Shown here piece after piece: positions 20,662 to 32,094 of a stretch of DNA of 64,000 nt. The stretch spans positions 43,311,732-43,375,731 of the forward strand of contig NC_090253.1 in the NCBI RefSeq assembly GCF_037325665.1, read 5' to 3'. A program made the position numbers and the translations under genes. Origin of the DNA: Littorina saxatilis (lineage: Eukaryota > Mollusca > Gastropoda > Littorinimorpha > Littorinidae). The notes beneath the pieces were generated by a model. It did not search any database. It was given only the letters and a program-made list of their open reading frames with translations, and was not told the DNA's origin. The number at the start of each line of letters is the position of its first letter. Position 1 is the stretch's first letter.

Positions 20662-20950
20662 GTCTGCCAGTTTTGAAGGTAGCCTGAAGAATGTAATATG
20701 TTGTGTCAGTTTTAATTTGAATCACTGCAACTATGTGCGACTGTAACCCATGCGATCAAAACTCATTCCAGAAAGATCGTTCTCACGGATATTATAAATG
20801 GCCCAAACAAGTTTCTCTTCACTCGGATTGCAGAGCCGGCTACGAGACCACTTCTATCCTGATAGTGCTCGCAGAGTTCTGTCTCTGTGCCTGTGCGTCT
20901 GTGTGTCTCTGTCTGTCAATCTCTGTCTGTCTCTCTGTCTCTCACTGTGT

Positions 20951-20997
<47 letters not shown>

Positions 20998-21008
20998 TCT
21001 CTGTCTCC

Positions 21009-21050
<42 letters not shown>

Positions 21051-22825
21051 TCGAGGACAATATTTCCCGACAAAATGATCCCTATTGCAACTTGCGTGTG
21101 ATAAAGCAAATGCCATAATTAAGCCTTTACAACTGGTATGCATCGTTCCTAACATTAGACATTTTTTCGATATATCTTGCAATCTGGAAATCAAAAAGTA
21201 TTTTCGTGCTGGTGCCTGTGTCTGTAGCGTGTGTTTTCGTGATCATATCAAGAAGAAAGAGGGAGAATAACACTGATTTTTATTTTTATACTTTTTTTTA
21301 TGTTTTACTCTTTTCTTATCAGGTGTTAGCCCTTTACGTGTGTAAACAGTATAAAGTAGAGCACGGGAGCGTTTCGCCCCAGACTTAAAGATGCCTCCCT
21401 TCACGAGAAAACGTTCTTGTGCCAACGCAGACGACGGGCGCGATAGCCTAGTGGACAAGACGTCGGCCTGGCCATGTCGCTGAACGAATGTCTCAAACAA
21501 CTTAATATTTCGAGGGTATTTTACGATGATTGTCAATATTCGCTATTAAAATAGTTTCAAAACCCGAAAAGAATGACACCTATATAAACCGTTTAACATG
21601 TCATAACATCATTGTTGGACAAGATAGGCGAACACAACTGCCTGGTTTGGATACAAATGTGAATGTTCTTTCATGTAGCATGCAACATTTGTTCAGTTAT
21701 AACTGCATTGTTCTGAGTTTTGTCGATTTTAACTCGGGAACCTTCCTCTTGTGGATTTAAACTCCAAATGATCGCCCCAGTTCCAAAGACTCGCAAAGGA
21801 AAGATATGCTAACCAGATTGATGAAATTTTGCGTGCGATACAATCAACTTTCTGTTATTATATGTTCAAAAGAGCAACTTACAAAATATATCATTACATC
21901 GTTGAAAGGGTTTATTCTGAACACAGTGTTTTCTTTTATACACAGGCGTTTTTGGAAGTCGCTCGATCTTTATTCTCAGTGATCTCAAGAGATACGTTTA
22001 GTACATTTTTTCTCATCACTGAGTATGTGCTTTGACTTGACCTTGACAAGCGATTGAAGTGAAAAAAAACCAAAGCTGATCAACTCTCGCAGTCATACAA
22101 AAGCTGAATCAGTTTGTTACGCAGTGCACAGTATCAGAGTATGCACAGTGAAAAACTTGACGTCGCGACAAGCCGAAATTCGAAATTATCGCCTATTTTC
22201 CACGAGCTCGCAAAGAAAACTTATTTTAAACAGAACATACATGTATCTCGATGTCTTTTAGACTATGATCCTCACTGGGTTTTGTAGCACGAATTACCTG
22301 ATCTGTAGGTACATCTCATTGAATGTGTAATGTCTGTTTGACGATAGGTTTGATGCACTTAGTCACCTGGTGTTCTTCTTTGATCGCGATATGTTTGCAG
22401 AATTCATTTCTGTGCTACAATTTCGGTCTGTTCTGCTTTATCTTCATGCTTGTGTGTTTATTGATGGTATTGTTATAATGCTGAATTAATTTCCCGACGA
22501 TTTTTGAAATTTAAAGTGTGACTGATGACTTGAAATGACTTTTATGGCGCTGAATTGTTTATTGTTCTTAATTGCTTCTCATAACTAATGATTTGACTTT
22601 TTGGCGCTAAATACCTGATGTTATATTTAAATGTTTCTTTGTTCTGTTCTGCAATTGTATTTGTTACATTTCATTGATTGGACAATTTCTGTTTTGCGGC
22701 TGTGACCTTTTTTTTGAAAATCTGTTGTTTGTGTCATTATTGCATTGCTGGGGATTTTGTCATGCTGGATACCTAACCTTAATTGCACCGCAACAAGGAT
22801 AACAGATATTGTGTGTGTGGAGGTG
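20662..22825. other. Intergenic sequence, mostly unassigned
   Basis: Holds a (GT)n/(CTGT)n microsatellite (about 20880-21050). A short tRNA-like SINE head fragment lies near 21433-21475 (gcgcgatagcctagtgg). The rest is AT-rich sequence in which I recognise no gene. Confidence 0.4.

Positions 22826-22827
<2 letters not shown>

Positions 22828-22900
<73 letters not shown>
22828..22900. repeat. (GA)n microsatellite
   Basis: About 70 bp of GA dinucleotides. Confidence 0.95.
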
Positions 22901-22901
<1 letters not shown>

Positions 22902-23249
22902 TCACATGTACACACATAATCATACATACATACATGCATACAGGGATATATACACACTTACATACACATAGTGTGCTATATAATCGCGGAAATACAGGTT
23001 AAGGAAGAAACACACACTTTTTCAGTCAGGCAGACTAAAATATAACGCATAACTGCAAACTTGTGCTGTAGTCGGTGTTTTCTTGTCTGGAAGTAACATT
23101 ATTATCGTTCAATGTGTGGAAATATGCTAACATGTGAGATTACAAATGTTTTTAAAGATTGACATTGTGAAACATTAATACATTTTATAGTTTTTAATTT
23201 AAATTTATTATTTTCCAAAATATTGATTTTTTTTTATTCTCTTATTTTA

Positions 23250-23674
23250 TTATTCTCTTTATTTATATAGCGCCTTATCCGAAGTTCAAAGCGCTTTATG
23301 CCGTGTGAGATGGAATTTTTTACACAATATATCACGCATTCACATCGACCAGCAAACCTCAAGCCTGTTAGGCGAATGTTCACCTTTCGCGGCCTTTATT
23401 CCAAGTCACACGGGTATTTGATGGACATTTTTATCTATGCCTACACAATTTTGCCAGGAAAGACCCTTTTGTCAATCGTGGGGTCTTTAACGTGCACACC
23501 CCAATATAGTGTACACGAAGGGACCTCGGTTTTTCGTCTCATCCGAAAGACTAGCACTTGAACCCACCATCTAGGTTAGGAAAGGGGGGAGAAAATAGCG
23601 GCCCGACCCAGGGTCGAACACGCAACCTCTCGATTCCGAGCGCAAGTGCGTTACCACTCGGCCACCCAGTCCCT
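23250..23674 (-). mobile_element. SINE, GGCCGAGTGGTAACGC-head family
   Basis: Reverse copy of the SINE at 6683-7145. The tRNA-like head lies at about 23600-23674, and the 3' end near tatagcgccttatccg. Confidence 0.75.
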
Positions 23675-24354
23675 TAATTTGTTAAGTTTTGATTATACGG
23701 CATCAAAAGTATGACAGCTGAATTGTACACAAAGACAAAGAAACTAGAGATCTTCAATTTGATATATCGTATGATGTGACATCTTTACCTGTAAAACCAC
23801 TGAAGATTTGCTTGTTCGCGTTTCTTAAATTTCGTGTGATGACGTCAATATAGCCTAAAATTGCAATCGGCTATAAAACCTTTTTTATTGCATTTATTGG
23901 TTTAACTTTGATACATTTGTGTTTGCTACAATCTGTTTTATAAAATAAAACCGAAACAAGGTTATTTCTTATGTTTTTTTTTAATTTATCGCCCTGTACA
24001 CAACTTCCCAGTTGTGAAAAAGCGCGCATACAACTCTCCTGTGTTCACTTTCAAGTGAATAACTATCGTTCTGATATCATTTTAAAGTGAAGCTAAAGAA
24101 ACCTGGTATCGGCACTGCTGTGCATCTCCTATGATCTCAATGGTATCAAGGCACGGGTCATAGCCCTTTTTCGCGACAAGGTTTGCCGATACCGGCACTT
24201 GTCTTGTCTAGACAGTGACGTCATTCATAGATGACGCCAATCATAAATGACGTTTGTCAAGGGAACTTATGCTTTCAAGTGTTGCTGCTTCCAGTGACAG
24301 GAAGGTATAGAGATTGATCATTGTATACAATCAATTTATCATTGTATACACAAA

Positions 24355-24512
24355 TTACACAAACGTCATCTTGTGAGGGACCAAAAAATATTGAAACTCT
24401 CGGATGATTTTTTTGTGTGGTATCAACCTCGACCTACGGTCTCGGTTGATACCACAAAAAAATCATCCTCGAGTTTCAATATTTTTCGGTCCCTCACTCG
24501 ATGACGTTGTGT
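24355..24512. repeat. 158-bp palindrome upstream of TMEM120
   Basis: Arms of about 70 bp (outer acaaacgtcatc and gatgacgttgt) meet at a short centre around cgacctacggtctcgg. It resembles the fold-back at 10177-10356 in design but not in sequence. Confidence 0.75.
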
Positions 24513-25491
24513 AATCTCTATATATTTGCCTGACTTTACAGTCCAATACCTCCAAATGTATAATTCTAACAGGCTTCAAACTCTGCACAGCGTTTCTATA
24601 AGTACGTTTACATTTACAACCTAAATTATAAGAACATTGCTTAATTTTGAAGCCGTTTACAGCACTCTAAAAATGGCCTTCTGTGGTCTGTTCACGCTTA
24701 CGACAGTGGGCCTCCCTCATAATTATGCTCGCCCACCGCCCGCCGCGTTATCCAAGATGGCGGCGGTGTTTACACTGCGATGCCGTGTACCGTGTTTCGA
24801 TCTTCTCGGCGTGGTTTTCGACGTGACCCGAGGGATCCACCGCTTTTCAAGGTTCAGGGACTACCCCAGCTAAATTTCCCATCATAACTACATTCTCTCT
24901 GACGATTTCACTGACCGAATCGTCTACTAGTTTAAGAAGTACAACTTTTTTCATATCTCGCAGCAATCGTGCTTTCTTCGGTCGCCATCGTGGAGCGATT
25001 TGCCTCGTTGTGAGCCCGTTGCATAGACCAATCCAGAGCGACTTTTCTTTGAGCGGGCTATTGTGATTCTGAGCAACGCATGGCTGCAGAAAAACAAGCT
25101 AATATCAAGAGGCCGGAATAATTTGGCAGTGATTCAGAAACAGCTGGGATCTGCGCAGAAAGAATTATGACGCAGTGATGCCAACAAAAGCCGATGATCA
25201 ATACCAGAGTATTTATTCTGCAACACTCCTGAGCTTCCAGAAATATTCCCAAAAGCCATAATAACACACAACAGCTAGCACAACCAAACGCAGCAGGAAG
25301 ACAGGAAACCGTAAACAAGTGGCAGTAGAGTAGTCTCCCTTGTACTGACGCTCGACCGAAAGAAAGGACAGAAGAGCCGCTAACCCGTCACAGTCACACA
25401 CATAATTTTGTTGTTGTTTTGACAGTTTCTGCCTTCGGGTCACACGTTTGAAACAGACGCGGCTGGATTCGCTGTCGGACTTTCAAACAAA

Positions 25492-28400
25492 ATGGCGGAC
25501 AACGAGTTCGCAACCTGCCTTGAGGACTGGGAAGATCTGGAGAAAGAATATGTTCAGCTAGAGGTGTGTGACTGTGATGATGTCTTTTTCCTTTCTCAAG
25601 GAGTCAAGGCTTCTGTCATCCTTTACACTGGACATTATTCGTTCTGCTCTCTATTACTGTTTGCATATCATGGCTATAAACAGAAGATACCCGTGTCGAA
25701 GACGTTATAGTTTCAACAACAACAAAAAAAGTTTAAAAAAAATATAGTTTTGGGTTTGCTTCAATCTTAGGCTCACACCAGAGTTGACATTTTTCCCAAA
25801 AAACTTTTGTTCTTGGCCTGTGCCTGTGATTTCACCATGTTCATGACGTACCATCACAGTCAGTCTGATTGCATGACAATTGAACTGTAACTGTTGTTTT
25901 AATTTCAGGAAGGACACAAAAATTACACCAAGCTTCTTGAACAGATGACGGCTGCACAAAAGAAATGTGTTGCAGACATCGCCCACCATCGTTACCGCAT
26001 CAGGAGGATCATGGAGACTTTGAAGAAGTAAATTATGCATTTGGTGCCACACTTGCATGGCTCAGCGATACTGTGTGCATATTATTTAGATAGTAATTAG
26101 TAGACTTACCCTGTCACATCTGCACAGGCTTTCAGTCTCCTTATCGTTGTCATTCTCAAATAAAACTGGCAATATATATATGGTGCTAGCACCAGAAGGC
26201 GATTACAGTCTGCAAATCAGTACCAACGGTACACATACATACATGTATGATATTGCAAATTTAATGCGCTCTGTAACCCGCTTTTTTCAGGTGTAGTGCG
26301 CCACGGAACCCTCTCCATGAACAAGGTTTTATTGACAGCCTAGTAAGACAGAATAGTGTACATTTTGTGAGTAAAAAAATCTAGAACGTCATGTAGATCT
26401 TCTGTCTGTAAATTATGTTACAGTTTGCCAAATGCCTGTGCAATATATATAGTTTAATACATGTATCTTCTTCTTCTTCTTCGTTCATGGGCTTAGACTC
26501 CCACGTTCACTCATGTTTTTAGCACGAGCGGATTTTTACGTGTATGGCCGTTTTTACCCTGCCATACAGGCAGCATACGCTGATTTCGGGGGAGGCATGC
26601 TGGGTATTTTCGTGTTTCTATAACCCACCGAACTCGGACATGGATTACAGGATCTTTTCCGTGCGCACTTGGTCTTGTGCTTGCGTATACACATGAAGGC
26701 AGTTAAGTCACTAGCAGGTCTGCACATAAGTTGACCTGGGAGATCGAACAAATCTCCACTCTTAACACTATTGTGACTAGCACTGCCACGGCGTTTACGT
26801 CCTGCCTGCCCAAGCTTGCCACCAAGAAACTTCCCAAAAATCAGTAACTGTAAAGAAATCTGTCTAGCAAGCTTGAATTAAGTCCAATCACCACCAAATT
26901 TTGTGTACTAATTCAAAAATGGATGCCCAGTTCAGTCGTGCTATTTATAAGTTTGTCACGCGATTTGTTTTAGCAAAGGGGGGTGAAAGGGGGATAATTT
27001 GTGTTTTTTAACGTTTTTTTGTGTGTTTTATTTTCTACTGCTTTTTTTAAAAGTTATTTTTTAACAGAAAGTATTATAAATAATGTTATAACCAAACAAG
27101 GTGTAAAACCTATGAATTAGCTGAAATATTGTTAACATTGTACACAGAAATAAGGAGACAGTACAAAGAAAAAAACAAGCAAATCACGCATTCACTCACA
27201 GCATCCTGACTCAAATGAAACAAAACTGTAGATCTAACACTCACCAAATGATGTCTAGGTAATCCATATTGAATATAAGTCACATTTTCACAACAAAGTA
27301 CCAACTGTACACCTATGAACAATTCCAAAAGGATTTGAAGGCTCCAGCCATCCATTGTTATCAGTGCTGCCACGCCCCCATAGCTCCTGCACGATTCCGA
27401 GATACATGTTCGTCTAGCAGTATCACCGCCAACCACGTGTAGTTTGCCGACTCGTACTAGCAACAACGGGACTGTTTCTTCCTCACTTTCACTGCTTGTA
27501 TCGCTTTCGTGAGGCGAAAACGATACGTCCGAATCATGCTCTACGGGATCCTCTAGGTCCAACATCCGGAGAATCTCCTCCCGAGACAAGGCTCGCCTTT
27601 GATTCATTTTTTTTCCTCAAAAACGCACACAAATCAGGCGGATTTGCAAATGGCAGAAGGGGACGCCAAGTGTATCAAGGGAAACAACTCAATTTATTTG
27701 CAAGCTTCAAAAACCGGGAAGCAATCACGAGTCGTGTACCCTCTATGGCTGGTACTGAAAAATGCGCTTCCCGTCCATGGGCGTGTCAGCGCTGGTACTG
27801 ATTTATCAGTGTCCCGTCGCGAAAGTGTTAACCCACCAGGCAGCAGTGACAGGGATTCGAACTCACGACCTCCCGATTAGGAGGTCGATGTCTTTTTTTT
27901 TTTTTTTTCTTTTCATCTTTACACCTGTTCCTTGTCCCATTGTGCTCTCACACCGCCCCGTCCCTGCACTCACTGCTCCATCCACCTCTGAATTTCGTTC
28001 TGCTGCCAGACTTGTCGATTTTACAGACGTTCCAGGGGGGGATGTCAGGTCGCTGCGGTAGGCTACCCTCGGAAGATGACACTGCACTTCTGCTGAGTCA
28101 CTTCGACGGTGTTCAGTAGTGGGTCTGTCCCGAGCTAACAGACGCAGCCCATGATCTACTATGCCCCCTACTAACGACATTGACTTTTAAGTCGCGGAGC
28201 CAGACTGAGTGAGCGTCCCCTCCAGAGAGCAGACCGCCACCACGTCCCTCCGTCGACCCCCCAGAACGTCACACGTTGAAGACTGACAGCAGAACTACTA
28301 TTCAGGGAAGGATCGAACAGGAACACTGAGACCAAGGTCACCATGAGAGCTCCAGGCATGAAGGGCCGCAAGAGCAAGGACAATAATTATTATATTTTGG

Positions 28401-31400
28401 ATGATTAATGAGATGAGGATGATTATAATGATGATGCTTTGGATTTCCAATTTTTGGTTTGAGACTACGTGACAGGGCAGCACTCTACGCTTACTGTCAT
28501 AATATATATCCTGGCATCAACCAGGCCCGAGAACTGCCGCACCTGCGGTGTTGGTCAGGTATACAGAACCTGAGCACCCTCAAAGTCGCATTCGTTAAGT
28601 GAATGACACTCGACTGTGTGATCCCAGCCTTCTCATAGGAACCATAGCACTTCCACTCTGGGTAGGAGCCGACCGTAGCCCGAAAAACCCACATGACCCT
28701 GATGGGATTCGAACCCACGACCTCCCGGCCCGCAGCCCGATGCGCTAACCACTGCGCTACAGGGGCCGATGTCTTACCACCACGCCACTGCGCCCGTCAA
28801 TACATGTATCAAGTAAGTTAGTAACTGATTTGAATTGTGTGACTGTTAATGCAGGGTTGGAAGAGACCTGACAGAAGAGGAAGTCCAACAGAGGGAGGAG
28901 CTACTGCAAAAGATCAAGGACCGCAAAGACAACTTTCGTGAAATGGAAGAGAGTTTGCCACACAAAAATGGGTAATTAATTCCTTCACTTGATCTTCAGT
29001 GAGATTTGTTTGTGTGTGTTATTTGTAAAACGGTATGTGCTTGTATCAGATTAAAAGAGTATGGGACTTGAAAACATGTAGATACATAGCACACACATCC
29101 TTATAGATGGCGTCACACTGCCCAAGTGGTTGGGTGAAACGCAGCTAGGCATGGAAAATTCTCACCATAAGTGGACCTTGACACACCTGGGAACCCATAC
29201 GATTTCGCCATATTTTGTACTCTTTATATTGTGTAAGGTCTGGGCGGTCGAGTGGTAACGCACTTGCGCTCGGAAGCGAGAGGTTGCGAGTTCGACCCTG
29301 GGTCAGGGCGTTAGCAATTTTCTCCCCCCTTTCCTAACCTAGGTGGTGGGTTCAAGTGCTAGTCTTTCGGATGAGACTAAAAACCGAGGTCCCTTCGTGT
29401 ACACTACATTGGGGTGTGCACGTTAAAGATCCCACGATTGACAAAAGGGTCTTTCCTGGCAAAATTGGATAGGCATAGATAAAAATGTCCACCAAAATAC
29501 CCGTGTGACTTGGAATAATAGGCCGTGAAAAGTAGGATATGCGCCGAAATGGCTGCGATCTGCTGGCCGATGTGAATGCGTGATGTATTGTGTAAAAAAA
29601 ATCCATCTCACACGGCATAAATAAATCCCTGCGCCTTGAATATGTGCGTGATATAAATTGCATAAAAATAAAAATAAAATAAAAAAATCCCTGCGCTTAG
29701 AACTGTACCCACGGAATACGCGCGATATAAGCCTCATATTGATTGACTGATTGAAGGTCGGTGAGAAGAAAAAAACGCTGACAAATTCTCCAAAATACTT
29801 CCGATCCAGAATGTTGACACTCCCATTTTTCAACTCATGGGACTATTGTGTAAGGTCGATGAGAAGAAAAAAACGCTGACAAATTCTCCAAAATACTTCC
29901 GATCCAGAATGTTGACACTCCCATTTTTGACTCACATGCGAAGCAAAAGTGAGTCTATGTACTCACCCGAGTCGTCCGTCCGTCCGTCCGTCCGTCCGTC
30001 CGTCCGGACGTCCGGACGTCCGTCCGTCCGGAAAACTTTAACGTTGGATATTTCTTGGACACTATTCAGTCTATCAGTACCAAATTTGGCAAGATGGTGT
30101 ATGATGACAAGGCCCCAAAAAACATACATAGCATCTTGACCTTGCTTCAAGGTCAAGGTCGCAGGGGCCATAAATGTTGCCTAAAAAACAGCTATTTTTC
30201 ACATTTTTCCCATTTTCTCTGAAGTTTTTGAGATTGAATACCTCACCTATATATGATATATAGGGCAAAGTAAGCCCCATCTTTTGATACCAGTTTGGTT
30301 TACCTTGCTTCAAGGTCAAGGTCACAGGAGCTCTACAAAGTTGGATTGTATACATATTTTGAAGTGACCTTGACCCTGAACTATGGAAGATAACTGTTTC
30401 AAACTTAAAAATTATGTGGGGCACATGTTATGCTTTCATCATGAGACACATTTGGTCACATATGATCAAGGTCAAGGTCACTTTGACCCTTATGAAATGT
30501 GACCAAAATAAGGTAGTGAACCACTAAAAGTGAACATATCTCATAGTAGAAAGAGCCAATAAGCACCATTGTACTTCCTATGTCTTGAATTAACAGCTTT
30601 GTGTTGCATGACCTTGGATGACCTTGACCTTGGTCAAGGTCACATGTATTTTGGTTGGAAAAATGTGTAAAGCATGTGAGTCGTATGGGCTTTGCCCTTC
30701 TTGTTCAACTCATGGTGCATCACGTGTAGATTCACTCAGTTTGGTGACTAACATGGTACTAGCCATTTTGAATCTCACAAGAAGTGACCAGACGAGAGCA
30801 GGTGATCAAGATCAAGTACATAATTCAGTGTTACAGTCGAACGTGGTCTCTTTAGACAGGTTGTCTCTTTAGACAGGTGATTTATATAGTTGTAAAAACC
30901 GTCAGGGATCCTTATGGGTGGTCTTAATGGGCAGGTGGTCTTTATGGAGAGGTGGTCTCGAGGGCAGGTTCCACTGTATTTGCGTCTTGCCATCATGCCG
31001 ACATGGCGGTTTAATTCGCGTGTAAATTAAGCATGTTTTAATTTTTCGAATGATTTACTGTGGAGTCCACTCATTTTTCTGAAAATTGACAAACAGGTTT
31101 TTGGCTTATACTCCAAATGCAAAATTGCGGTTCCCAGGTCTGTCTTGACAATAGAAAGTTCTAGATGTAGAACTTTTCAGCACGTGTACAGGAACGTGTA
31201 CGGGTAACGTCATATTGCTGGGAGGCAAACAGCGTATAGAAAAATGGATGACTGCATTTGGAACATTGGAGAAGGGTGAGCATCATATAGACCAATTCTC
31301 CAAGACGTGTACAGGTGACGTCATATCTACACGTACGCTTACAGGTCTTGGCTACACGTTCGCTCATCTAGAACACTGCATTAAATGCTCCGGAACACAG

Positions 31401-32031
31401 AAGTACAGGGTTAATGTGTGTGTCGACTCAGTGCATAATGGGTTGTGTATGGTTTTCAAATCTTGTGATACTGATTATTATGATGTTGCAGAATCTACCT
31501 GAGTATCATTCTGGGTCAAGTCAACGTCTCTCTTCTGGACAAAGGGGATAAGTGAGTATGCTTTCAGCTGTACATGGGTGGTTGAGGGGTGTGTGTGTGG
31601 TGAGGGGGGTAGAGAGCTTTTTGTGGGTCAAGGTTAAAAAAAAGACCATGAGTCTTTTTATCCCTTTAACCAAAATCTGATAGAACAGTAGTGCTTGGTG
31701 CGAAGTGCTAAGCAGGCCAATATAGGGATTAGGGGCGTCCCCTCTGTCCCCCCCCCCCCCCCCCCCCCCGACCAAAGTGGCTAAATGGTACAATCTTATG
31801 CCATATCAGCTTAGAATTTGCCACCGTGTCATGGTACCAAATGTTATGTTGTAAAATTTGCACAGGGTGGAGCAGTGGTAAGTAATCTTGATGTGCTGTT
31901 TGACTTGATGAAGAACATTATGAGTCATTGGTACATAGCAGTCATTAAACCATGGTTGTTCACGGTGTCTGAAAGTGATTGTCCGATATGGTTGCACACT
32001 CTTCTTTACAAACATTCACAGGCACAGCTCT

Positions 32032-32094
<63 letters not shown>

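Larger units (their letters stand above)
26468..28798 (-). mobile_element. tRNA-headed SINE in TMEM120 intron 2, split by two younger insertions
   Basis: Flanked by aatacatgtatc on both sides (26456-26467 and 28799-28810). On the minus strand it starts gacgggcgcagtggcg, has a B-box gagttcgaatccc, and ends in (GAA)n. The right arm has only a 472-bp intron here, so the insertion is absent there. A piggyBac-like element and a second tRNA-headed element sit inside it. Confidence 0.85.

Noticed and set aside
20733-21118. Cys/Val/Ser-rich frames near 20.9 kb
   Set aside because: They arise from a (GT)n-(CTGT)n microsatellite with no splice or protein support.
24637-24873. 78-residue frame with ccaagatggcggcgg
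   Set aside because: No similarity recognised and no splice context. The YY1-like core alone is not evidence of a gene.
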